Assembly (NCBI GenBank): GCA_008729055.1
Contig: SDUX01000002.1
Location: 3,685,874-3,749,873, forward strand
Direction: 5' to 3'
Source of the DNA: Pyropia haitanensis
Lineage: Eukaryota; Rhodophyta; Bangiophyceae; Bangiales; Bangiaceae
DNA length: 64,000 bases
The notes under the pieces were generated by a model, which was not told the origin of the DNA, made no database searches, and saw only the letters and a list, made by a program, of their open reading frames with translations. This document shows, in pieces, positions 1 through 9,875 of this stretch (its first letter is position 1; the number at the start of each line of letters is the position of its first letter). The translations under genes were made by a program, and so were the position numbers.

Positions 1-425
1 AAGAAACTTCCACGTTCCGTGCCCAATCTCGGCTCATCTCGCCACAGACCAGCGCACGTGGGACAGACACTTGGGCGCAGTGGCAGGGCGGGTCGGCCTC
101 GCGGCCACCCCGCCGCCTCATTTCCCCGGCCAGTCCGTCACTGGTCGTCCGTGTTGCCCAGCGCGCCTGGCCACTGCCGGCCCGACGGGGTCGGTCTTGG
201 CCACGTTGACACTGCAGACACGGGGGACTGGGACCGCCCCCCCCCCCGCCGCTCTGCGAGCCGAGGAAATAATTCGGCAGGCCACACCGCCAAGCGCTGT
301 GTTGCTGCCGGCGTACGCCTACACCACTCGGGGTGGTTGGTCTACTTGGCCCCGACGCAGCCTCTGCGGTTGTCGCAGTCGACAAGTGCACTGAAGACCG
401 GCCCGGCCGCTGCGACGTGCACGGC

Positions 426-540
426 GTCCCACCTCCTGCATCGTCTGCCTGTCAAGACTGCTACGGCGTTCTACCTCCTACTGCACCGTCTCCCTGTCAA
501 GACTGTCACGGCGCTCTACCTCCCACTGCACCATCTTCCT
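426..540. repeat. Imperfect 45-bp tandem repeat upstream of the hydrolase gene
   Basis: About two and a half copies of a 45-bp unit are visible; the shared core cctgtcaagactg recurs at 448 and 493. The 45-bp period is a multiple of three, so one frame reads a 15-residue repeat (core LLHRLPVKT), but that frame has no other protein-like character. The rest of 1-629 shows no recognisable gene. Confidence 0.6.
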
Positions 541-629
541 TCCCCGGCCGCGGCCTTGAGTTGTGTCCCCTCCGGTCTGTGTCACTGCTGCACGCCGTAG
601 CCACCGCCTCTGTTACCGCCTCTGCCGTC

Positions 630-2073
630 ATGGAGGCTGCCACCCGGCACACCACCACCGCCAGTGACGGGGTGCGGCTCTCCTACACCCTCGTCGGCTC
701 CGGGCCGACCAAAGTGCTGTGCATCCCCGGCATGTGCACGCCTGGTGCCATGTGGGCGCCGCAGGTGGCGGCCTTTTATCCAAGCGGACAAGTATCCATG
801 ATACTGGTGGACAACCGTACGTTTTGGTGTTGATGTGGAGAAGAGGGGGCGCGAGCCGGGGGGGATTGGTACGACTGCCTCTGCTTGAGCTGTCGGGCGG
901 AAAAGGGTGCCGCCGAATGTGTCGCTGGTGCAGAGCGAGTCTCGCTGACTCTCCTTTTTGCACACTGTGAGCCCCATTGTCTGCACTCCCGCCTGTGTCT
1001 CTATCTTCTCTGTTGGCAGGTGGGTCTGGCCTGTCCGAAACGCCGTGGGCCCACGCCCTTGCCTGGCACGGCGGCTACTCGACGGAGCAGCTCGCCCGCG
1101 ACGCCTGGTCAGTCGTCGCCGCCGCGGGCTGGACCGGCGCGGTCAACATTGTGGGCCACTCACTCGGCGGGATGATTGCGCAGCGGGCGGCGGTGCAGCG
1201 CCCCACGGCGGTTGCGTCGCTGTGCTTGCTGGCAACCCACGATGGCAACGCCAGCGGCGCGGGCTGGTTTGGCTGGCCCCCGCGGCTGTGCCTGCCGGGA
1301 GGGGTGCTCCGCGCGGTGCTGGCGGTCGTGGGGGGGGCGGACGTGGTGGCCACGCTGCTCGGCCTCCACTACACGCAGGCCTTTTTGGATGAGCTCATCC
1401 CGGCTGAGGAGGCGGTGGAAGACAACGCGGATGGCCGGGGGGGGGGGGGGTGGACGCCGCCGCCGCCGTGTCCGTCGCCGCGGCGGTGGCCGGGGTGGCC
1501 ACGCCGGCGCACGACGCCGCCCTGGCCTCGTCAAAGGCCGGGCTGCCGTCCCGGCCGGCATGCCCCCCCCCCCCCTCCCAAGCGGCGCTGCCGACGGTGT
1601 CACCCCCCCTTCCCCCCCCCCCGCCACCCCCACGCACGCCACCGTCCCCCCCCCCCCCCGGCTCCGCCCCCGCCGTGAGGTGTACACCGCCCGCTATCGG
1701 CGGCCCGGCGGGACCCCCCCCCGGCCCGACGGCTTTTGGGGCCACCTCGGCGCGGTGCTGACGCACGGCCTCGCCGCGGCCGAGGTGGGCCGCCTCGCCG
1801 CTGCGGGCTTCCCCGTCCTCGTCATTGCCGGGTCGGCGGACGAGGTGGTGCCGCCGCCCGCGGCGGCGGCGCTCGCGGCGCGCCTCGGCGGCCGCCTCCT
1901 CCTCGTCCCGGCCGCACACTTTGTGGCGGACGAGGCGGCGGCGGCGGTGAATGGCGCGATGCGGCGCGCGTGGGCGGGGGGGGAGGCGTGGGCGGCGCGA
2001 GCGGCGGGGGGCGGGGGGGGGGGTGCCGGGGGGGGGGGTGCTCCGCGTCATGTCGTCGCCAGCATTGGCGTGA
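630..2073 (+). CDS. Alpha/beta-hydrolase fold protein, one intron, two homopolymer frameshifts
   Basis: Exon 1 (630-816) reads from MEAATRH to VDN. Intron 817-1019 has donor gtacgt and acceptor ttggcag. Joining C816 to 1020 restores the family motif DNRGSGLSETP. Exon 2 carries the nucleophile elbow GHSLGG (about 1156-1173), with Ser as the expected nucleophile. The C-terminal strand/Asp/His region (FPVLVIAGSADEVVPP, then VPAAHF) lies at about 1810-1925 but in another frame. To read through, the frame must change at the G-run 1437-1450 and the C-run 1563-1575; between them the frame giving VDAAAAVSVAAAVAG looks coding. The C-terminus is uncertain because of more G-runs, and 2073 is the first plausible stop. 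Family members include lipases, esterases and epoxide hydrolases; the substrate cannot be told. The start at 630 is chosen because homology-like sequence begins shortly after it. Confidence 0.72.
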
Positions 2074-2331
2074 CGGGCCGGGGCTGGGAGGGGCGGGGCG
2101 GGACGACGGCGGGTGGTGTTGGGGGGTGTGCCCGTGCGGTTCCGCCCGTGCGGTTACGGTGCAGCCTACTTTTTTTGGGGGGGGGGGGGGTGGAGGTGGG
2201 GAGGGCGGGAGGGGGGGGGGAGGAGGCATGGGAATACGGCGGGCGGGCGTCGCGGTGTGTTTTTTTTTTTTTTTTTGGGACCGGGGGGGGTGCTGCCGTG
2301 CCGGTGTACGCGCGGGGGAACGGGGTGGGTG

Positions 2332-2430
2332 CGCAGTGGGGTCTAAACCGTGGCCAGTGCGCGGCCCAAAATCGGGCCCAGTGCATTGCACAAACAGTGC
2401 GCAGGGCCGCCCGAATCGCCGTTTTTGACC
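2332..2430 (+). repeat. Left terminal inverted repeat (candidate)
   Basis: The outer 21 bp and the inner block ending gccgtttttgacc both recur inverted at 20227-20292. The left copy is about 33 bp longer between the blocks. It lies just past the 3' region of the hydrolase gene. Confidence 0.5.
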
Positions 2431-4079
2431 CTGTAGGAGGTGGTTTTTTTTGTCACTCGACGCAATGGCCGTATACACCCCCCTATGGATCGTTCCGGAG
2501 CATTTTTTTTTCTCGACGACGTTGTCCATGTACTGAGGCATCTCCATGTTCTTGTCCTCGTCTTCGGAACTCACCTACATCGTCGTAGCGCGCTTGGACG
2601 CCGTAGGAGTGCAAAAGTACGTGCTCTTCGGTGCACGCATTGTCATTTTTATTGCACGCATTGTCATTCTGAGTGAACAGCAGTGCACGTCAATGGTGCC
2701 GACGACACACCCTCATGAGGCGCTCCACTCGGAAGGATGTCGCGGGACAGGATGCGATGCAAGACTCTCGGGAATGCATGTGCATGATTTGCCATGAACG
2801 ACATACAATTGCAAAGCAGTATGTGTCGAACCAGACTTCCAATCCCACACGACAACACTTGACGGACAGGAAATACGCACTCTCGCATGTATACCGACGG
2901 CCGAAGGACTTCTCCGGACCGCTGCTGGCACAAGAACCCCCGTCCGCCGCAATATACGTGGTACGACCGGCCAACAGATGACTCACAACAGAAACACAAT
3001 TCATGGGCAATATATCCCCGACCACGACAGGCAGAGCAGCTCCGCCCCATGTCCTCGCTCTCCGCCGCCGCCCCCCCCCCCCCCCCCCCCTGAAGCACTC
3101 CCCGCACTCCCGGACCGCGTTGTTCTCTCCTGCGCCGTGCCCCACGTCGCCCCCGTCATTCCGACCCCCTCTTTCCCCCCCCCCCTTGTCCTCCCCTCTC
3201 TCTTCTCCCTCCCTCCCCCGCCCACCCTCCCCCATGCCTCCCCCGATCATCTCACTGCCCCCCTTCCCTCCGCGCGCTTTCCCTTACCACGCCGCTGTTG
3301 CTCCCACCAACGCACTCGCCCCTCTTTTCTCCCACCATTTTGCGTCACCGTGAGTGGATTCAGACTGTCGGTGGTGCAGTACCACGTGACGTTGGCTTGA
3401 CGGTGTCGGCACTGTGGCGGCGGGGGCGGTCTGCTGTAGGCGCAGATGGTGTTGATGGACACACTGTGACAGCGGTGTCGCGGTGCAGTTGTGGCGGGTT
3501 GGCGGGACAACATTGCCTGGCGGCGATGGTGGAGTGACAACGCGGCGGCAACCGGAGCGACCGTTGCGGTAGCGGCGACGCCGCGGCGGCGCGGGGACGG
3601 CGCGGCGACGGCAAGGACAGTGTTGAAGACGGTGGCCACTTGGCGGCGGCACGGCGGCGGCGCAGCGGGGTTGTGGCTGACGGTGGTAGTATTGCTGCGA
3701 TGGCGTGCGCTGTGGCGTGGTGATGACGGGTTGGTGGCGGCGGTCTGGGGGGAGACGCGGTCTCGTGGTTGCGGTGGTCTGGTGGGAGAAGCGGTCTCGT
3801 GGTGGCGTGTTGACAGTGGGGGTGGTTCTGGCTTGTCGATGGCGGTGCTGTGGAGAGGGTGGTGGTGGTAGTGTATGACGACAGGTCGAGCGGGGCGCAT
3901 GATTCGGAAGTGACGGCCTCACTATTGATGTTCATACGGACACCGCCCCTCCTGCCCCATTCCAATGCAGAGGAGGGGGTTGCATACAGGAAGCCGTCCT
4001 GTTCTATCACCCAGACGCAAAGTGGAGGACACTCCATTCTCAGGCTCAGCGGAAGAAATAGTACATTCGTAGTCCGTTC
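2353..4079. other. Non-coding left subterminal region of the putative element
   Basis: No gene recognised. It contains two direct copies of tgcacgcattgtcatt (2632-2647 and 2653-2668, 21-bp period), a C-run near 3068-3090, and GC-skewed tgg/cgg-rich sequence at 3400-3870. It precedes the 3' end of the minus-strand ORF ending at 4080. Confidence 0.5.
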
Positions 4080-7000
4080 CTAGAGGATGGAGACACAGTC
4101 ACCAGGAAGAGCGACCCGTATAGCATGCAGCTTGCGCATGACGGCCGAGATAGCTCTCTTCATACCGTCCACGTGGACGGCGTTCTTGTCAGCCCAGCGA
4201 AGAAACGTCTGATGGTGCATACGCACGAGGAACATGCGCAGCAACATATCCTCCTCGGCGAGTCGTAGCCGACATGCATCGGCCTCGTCATTCGCACAGG
4301 CAAAGTCACCGTCACCCAAGACGGCCTTCAGCAGCAAGCCAGGCGGCGCGTACGGTAGGAGTTCCGGGTGCTCGACAACCCCTGCGGCAAGGAACGGCAC
4401 CCGCCCAGCACCCGTATCGTCTGCGACCTCCTGGTGTTGCGACCCATCCCGGTCGGCGCTGCCACGGTCGTCCACGGAGCCCCCCGCACCGTCCTCTGGT
4501 GTATCGAAGACGTCATTGGGCACACGACCCAACACCGCACCCTCGTCCCGGGTGCACGCCCCATCACAGTCACCGGGGACAAGGGCGCAAGCCTCGGTGT
4601 GTTGCGTCATCCACGCCCTGGCCTCCTCCGGTGCCAAAATGGGCCCGGCGCCCACAGCGTGGTGTGCAGGCTCCTGAGCCCCATCCGCGCCGCACCCGGG
4701 AAGTCTCTCGCGGAAGGCGTAATCTGCGACAGCTGCGCTCGCCTCAGCACATGGAGTTTCTGCTTCAGGCCCCGTTCCAGCTGGCACCTTGTCGGGGTGC
4801 GGCGTTGGGTGAACACCCCGCAGGTCGTCAAGCCGCTGACCAAACGATCCTTTCTGCCGGCTCCAGGCAGAGCCGCATATACAGACGTTAAGCACCTGCA
4901 GGCGGTCCCCGAGGGCCCGTGCAATCTTGTGCTCCTTGCCCACCTTCGGTTTCTTCGCCCGACCGATGCGAGCAGGACGGTAAACGACAGGGGATGGAAG
5001 CTGCAGGCACAGTGCAGTGCGTTTCGCCTCGTCCGGCTCCACAACAACGATTTCGTCGGTGAGAGCCGCGCGTCGTACGGCCGCGTCCATGTCCGCGGCC
5101 TCGGTTTGGTCCAGATCCTTGCTACAGCAACTGCAGATGGTGACTCGCTCCGTATACACTGCCAGCTCTGCCGCAAAGCTGTTCCGCTCCACCGTGGCCG
5201 CGTCGTCGTCAGCGAGCGCCTGAAACTCCGTCACAGCCTGGGCTCGCCCCACATTGTTGACCCTTGTCCGCACGTGCCGGGCCATATCGTGCAGTGTCCC
5301 CTCGACGTGATCGTCAGTAATGACAGCCTCTTCCGGAGAGGCATCTCCCATTGAGTCCCTCCCATGCACCAACGCCGCGTGCAGGTACAATGAAGCCACG
5401 CCCGCCCCTTTCTTTTCCCGGTCCAACGGCTTCATGGCCGACCAGAGAGGAGCCAGTAGCCCCGCCGCCAACTCCATCACGTGCACACAAGATGCCCGGT
5501 GCTTGAGTGGCCCCGTTAGTGCCTGTCGCCAAGCCGCCGACATCAGCAAGGACAGGGACCACATGGTCATGATGACTGGGTCAACCTCAATAGCGACAAT
5601 ATCCTCGCATGCGAGGATCAGGGCGACGAGCTTGATATGCTCCCGCATATAGAGGTCCCCGAGGTTGTTCCTACCCGAGACAGCATACATGCCACGCTTG
5701 GCAATCAACTTGGGGATGTCCCCCAGCTCCGCGAGAAAGAGGTAGGTGATCTTTTTCATGATGCTCCCTGTGCAATGCAACACGGGGACCTGCAGTAGAA
5801 TCGGAACATTGCGAATGACAGGGTAGCCCCGAACGCCCCCAGCACGGCGCCGCAACAGGTTGAACGTCGTCTTCATCGGCGTAGGTAGGGTCGGCTCGAA
5901 CGCCTGTGTCCGCCCGACACAGGCCGGCGACTGGCACTGGAAGTCAATGTCGACTGGGGATGACAGTGGCGTGTCCGCGTCACAAACGGAACACCGCACG
6001 GCTACCGAGCCCCCACCCAGTGTGACAGAAGGGTTTCTGAGCACACTCCAGCGCGCCAGCTGCCAGCAGACCAGCTCCCATTGCCGCGCGACATCGACGA
6101 CAGTTCTCGTCCGTCCGCCGTTCTCAGAGAAAGCGCTGATACTAAGGAAGTCACCAGAACAACACGGCCACCAGAATGGGCACCGCGATTCGTCGGATCC
6201 ACCAGTCATCCCCATCAAGTGGGCAATCATGGAAAAGTCGCCAACGATACGGATGAGTCGCGGTCCCGACCAGTCGCATACGCTCTGCTCCACCAAACCG
6301 TCGTCCGAATCATCGGTTGGCCCGACGGATGCACCACCACTCGCCACCCCAGTGCTGTCCGTATCGCTCGTTGTCCCGGAAGCAGTACCGGTACCGGCCC
6401 CGACGGTGTCGTCCGAATCACCCGCTGCCCTGGCAAAAGCGCGGGCAGCGGCGTTCTTGTTGAGTGCCGTCCCAACCGGCACCTGGTAGACCGCATCGAC
6501 GACGTCCTGGAGAAGAACATCCAAACGGTCACCTAGCGCAGAGTGCACGTGCTGTTCCCCTCCCAGGATGTACATAACCGGCAGCATGGCGGTGCGACCC
6601 CTGGCCAGCCACGTCGCAGAAAGCGCCAAAGAGAACAGGGTGATGGAGGTACGGCAAATAGGGCCGCCGTCCGAGCCCAAGGACCACGCACCCGCTCCGT
6701 TGATGACCTCCGCCACGGTGCAGCGCTTCGCACGACGCGATATCGCGGCGCGGATCGTTGCCACGACGTCGAACTCGACGGCGACAATGACCAGAGGGTC
6801 CGTACCGTCCAAGTTCTCCAGGTTCGAGCTTTTGAGGACGCGCAACTCGTCCACTGTCAGGCGCCCCACCGGACGGTCAGATGGGGGTGGGCCGCTCCAG
6901 TCGTTCAATGGCGAGTCGTGCGTGAAGATGTCACCCATCGCGCGCCGCGTGCTGCGACGGGGCTGGCTCCCAGCATCGACTGTTACAGATTCCGACGACG

Positions 7001-8309
7001 CCGGCCCAGCTCGTCCGTCCGGCGCGACGTACCGCTGACCGGTCGCATCGAGACGCAGACCGCATCCGCCCCCGTCGCCGTCACCCGCCACACCCGGGCG
7101 TCCACGTGCTGCCTCCTCGGCCGACGCGTCTTCCGGTACCGCTTCTCCTTCCATCGATGTGCCGTTGACCCGACCGCCCTTTCGTTGTTTGTGGGATGGG
7201 CACGCCAGCCGCTTCACCGTCCCGTCAGGGGCCTTGTACAACCGTACACCTTGAAGACCTGAGTACGCGACGTAGGTCCATCGTTCCGTCGACCCGTCAG
7301 CACGTAACGTAACCATCGCATGGCCAGCGCGTGCAGAGCGCTCGAACACGCGCCGCTTCATGTCGATCAACCTCTTCCGAGGCGGGATCACGTCCGGGGT
7401 GGCGACGCCACGCCACGGCCGCTTCTTCAGAGCCCGCAAACCTTGGTCCATCTCTGCCGGGGTCCTCACGTTGTACGTCGTCGCGCGCCGTAACGCAAGC
7501 AAGGAGGAACTGTTGGCTGCGCGCAGCATCCGGCGCTCGTCCTCGTCCGTCCGCGCAGACACGGAACGCCTGTACGCAACCGCACCTCGGCGCTCATACC
7601 TTCTTTGCCGTAGGCGCGCAGCGTGGGCACACCACGGGTGAGCCGTGACAGATGCAGTAGAGATGTACTTGACGTGGCCCCCGTCCACAGACCCTCTAGC
7701 GCGCTTCACAGCCAGGGCGGCACGGTCGAGCACGCGCCTGATGGGCAGTCCCGCGGGATCGTTCGTCACCCAGGAAGGCTCTTCGACGGGCGCAGAGGAG
7801 CACTCAGGCTCGTCTGATACGTAGCGCACCACCGGGTAAGCGGCAGCTACGGAGGAGTAGAGTCCGCTCTTGATCATCAACGGAACCGCCCGGGCAATCA
7901 CCTCGCGACAAGAAAATGTCGACAGGGCCTCAACGATGAACACGTTTGTCAACAGGAGCGGGTCGATGTTGGTATCGTCCCTGACTGGCCCCGCGATAAT
8001 CCACCTCCCATACCCGCGCACCACCGGCATCCGGTAGCAGATCCGGCGCACATGGGACGGCCGGTCGTCTTCACCATCGTCATCGGAACCGGCCGGCGTC
8101 GAAGAATCATCGTCATCATCCCCACGCCAACCGCCCGACACCGACGCGGCATCAGGGTCACTCGCAAGGACAGCACCGCCTTGTGAAGAAACATCCCCGA
8201 CAAAACCGTCGTCCATACGGCAGTATGGCACACGACGCAGTCTGCGATCGTACAGTGGTAGACGTGGCCGACGCACCTGAACAGGCCACCAGTGAGACGG
8301 CGTACACAA
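4080..8309 (-). CDS. Transposase-like protein, 1409 aa (ORF1 of the putative element)
   Basis: One uninterrupted reading frame. The N-terminal third is acidic (DDDDD, residues about 60-80) then basic. A middle segment has the layout GDFSMIAHLMGMTGG (Asp691) followed by Cys710 and Cys716/717. This resembles the GD-x-K…LG…C-P-x-C motif of large uncharacterised eukaryotic transposase-like proteins with an RNase H-type core. A likely zinc ribbon follows (Cys773, Cys776, Cys792, Cys797), then a stretch VPILLQVPVLHC that matches the position of the 'IP…LH' motif in those proteins, and a Leu-rich helical region. Near the C-terminus a second Cys cluster (ICSCCSKD) occurs. The family assignment comes from remembered motif layout, not a search. 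The start at 8309 is the first Met; residue 32 is an alternative. No introns are apparent. Confidence 0.5.
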   Translation of the reverse strand: MCTPSHWWPVQVRRPRLPLYDRRLRRVPYCRMDDGFVGDVSSQGGAVLASDPDAASVSGGWRGDDDDDSSTPAGSDDDGEDDRPSHVRRICYRMPVVRGYGRWIIAGPVRDDTNIDPLLLTNVFIVEALSTFSCREVIARAVPLMIKSGLYSSVAAAYPVVRYVSDEPECSSAPVEEPSWVTNDPAGLPIRRVLDRAALAVKRARGSVDGGHVKYISTASVTAHPWCAHAARLRQRRYERRGAVAYRRSVSARTDEDERRMLRAANSSSLLALRRATTYNVRTPAEMDQGLRALKKRPWRGVATPDVIPPRKRLIDMKRRVFERSARAGHAMVTLRADGSTERWTYVAYSGLQGVRLYKAPDGTVKRLACPSHKQRKGGRVNGTSMEGEAVPEDASAEEAARGRPGVAGDGDGGGCGLRLDATGQRYVAPDGRAGPASSESVTVDAGSQPRRSTRRAMGDIFTHDSPLNDWSGPPPSDRPVGRLTVDELRVLKSSNLENLDGTDPLVIVAVEFDVVATIRAAISRRAKRCTVAEVINGAGAWSLGSDGGPICRTSITLFSLALSATWLARGRTAMLPVMYILGGEQHVHSALGDRLDVLLQDVVDAVYQVPVGTALNKNAAARAFARAAGDSDDTVGAGTGTASGTTSDTDSTGVASGGASVGPTDDSDDGLVEQSVCDWSGPRLIRIVGDFSMIAHLMGMTGGSDESRCPFWWPCCSGDFLSISAFSENGGRTRTVVDVARQWELVCWQLARWSVLRNPSVTLGGGSVAVRCSVCDADTPLSSPVDIDFQCQSPACVGRTQAFEPTLPTPMKTTFNLLRRRAGGVRGYPVIRNVPILLQVPVLHCTGSIMKKITYLFLAELGDIPKLIAKRGMYAVSGRNNLGDLYMREHIKLVALILACEDIVAIEVDPVIMTMWSLSLLMSAAWRQALTGPLKHRASCVHVMELAAGLLAPLWSAMKPLDREKKGAGVASLYLHAALVHGRDSMGDASPEEAVITDDHVEGTLHDMARHVRTRVNNVGRAQAVTEFQALADDDAATVERNSFAAELAVYTERVTICSCCSKDLDQTEAADMDAAVRRAALTDEIVVVEPDEAKRTALCLQLPSPVVYRPARIGRAKKPKVGKEHKIARALGDRLQVLNVCICGSAWSRQKGSFGQRLDDLRGVHPTPHPDKVPAGTGPEAETPCAEASAAVADYAFRERLPGCGADGAQEPAHHAVGAGPILAPEEARAWMTQHTEACALVPGDCDGACTRDEGAVLGRVPNDVFDTPEDGAGGSVDDRGSADRDGSQHQEVADDTGAGRVPFLAAGVVEHPELLPYAPPGLLLKAVLGDGDFACANDEADACRLRLAEEDMLLRMFLVRMHHQTFLRWADKNAVHVDGMKRAISAVMRKLHAIRVALPGDCVSIL

Positions 8310-9875
8310 AGAACTTCCACTTCGACGGGTACGATGCAGGTAAGAACAGCCCCGACCACTTCAGAGGAAGTCTCTCGTAAAACACGCACAGCACGACGCG
8401 GCCGACAATAATGGGAGAGACAACGACCCGGAGGATCGCTCTCTGCGACAGAGGCGGCTGCCCCCGAAGCAGGGGGAGGGCCTGACACTGACGAATTGAG
8501 TGGAAGAAGAGGACAGGGAGGGGGTGCGGGAAAAGGGGAGCGGGGGATGGGCAGAAGGACGGGCGGGGGGAGAAATAAGTAAGTGGTCGCCGCGTCGCCA
8601 AACCATAGAGCGGGTGTATGTGATGCAAGAACGAAAGACGAGGCGGACGTACAGCACACGCCGACCACGACTACAGCGCCTCACAGATGACGTCTCCCAC
8701 GGGGAGCTCGCGGCGTCGTTCGCCGAAGACCTTGCTCTGATGACGTCGAAGCAAGCGGTCAGCGCCACAGAGCAAGGCATGGCCCTGCAACTGCTGACGG
8801 ACGCAAGGGGACGAACCCGAACGGACTGAAATGTACGAACCCTATGCACACTGCAAATGGAAGCGAATGGTCGACAGACCGCTATTGATTCGTTTGAAAC
8901 TGCTCGGGTCGGCAGGCCACTTGTTCTTTGGCGTATGGCTCAGTTACATTCAACAGCAAAAAACGGGTACTACCTCTGGCCCAATGCCCAAAAGATGTTT
9001 CGTGAAAGTTGAAAGCGGCGCTGGAAAGCATTCTTAAGAATGCGATAAGTCGTATCTCAAGTACGAGTAAGTTCATAAAGCAAATGCGAATAGTGTGAGT
9101 TTCCATCGCTTTCGACGGCACAGGATGCGGCGGATGAACGCCCGCGTGGACCATGTCGGACAACCTCCGCGGGCTGTCTGCCTTGTTGAACTGACAGCTG
9201 GGAGAGAATGGGGTCACCAACAGCCGCGCGGTGAAGATGTTCAGTAGCGACACTAACGCCAGCGACACCACCGTCTACACTGCCGACTACGATACGACGG
9301 CCACTACACTCACCGCTGGTGGCATCTGAGGTCACCAAGGCACCGGGTGAGCAGCGAATGGCGACGCCAACCGGCCTGTGCACCCGTGCCAGCGTACCCC
9401 CGCTACTACACTTTAGCGGTGTCTTTGTGACCATTGCGCCCGACGGGACAGTAGAGGCACACAGTGTCCACTCTCTCGTCGAAGGGTAACGCACGACTCT
9501 CGCGGTGGTCGTGTCGGCTGTTGATTACAACTCGAATGCTGCTATGGACGACAAGCATGGCGACCGTATGGACGGTGTCGTCTGAGGTACTGGTCGCGTC
9601 TGTTACGACCGTGAGCACGCGAATGTGCAGAAGAACACTGTCGTTGCCTCTGTGACCCATGGAGACCCCTTCTTGACTCACGGCGTAGAACGATACAAAG
9701 ACACAAGTGTTTTCATGTCAGTTTGCAAGGCAACTGCGACATGCCCTACACCATGACCCCCCCGCGGTCATTCCGAGTCATTGACCAGTGGTCACCATCA
9801 CACCTACTCGGTAGACCATCCTTTTTCTGCGCACGCAATCCGTAGAAGACACAGACTACTACAAAACATTCATTC
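8310..9875. other. Spacer between the two large minus-strand ORFs
   Basis: No gene recognised on either strand. Base composition is balanced, with runs such as tcattcct and aaaacattcattcc near 9860. It holds the 3' UTR of the 1336-aa ORF and the promoter region of the 1409-aa ORF. Confidence 0.5.

Noticed and set aside
19..600. 193-codon ORF before the hydrolase
   Set aside because: Only the 45-bp tandem repeat gives it regularity; the remainder is low-complexity and overlaps the hydrolase leader.
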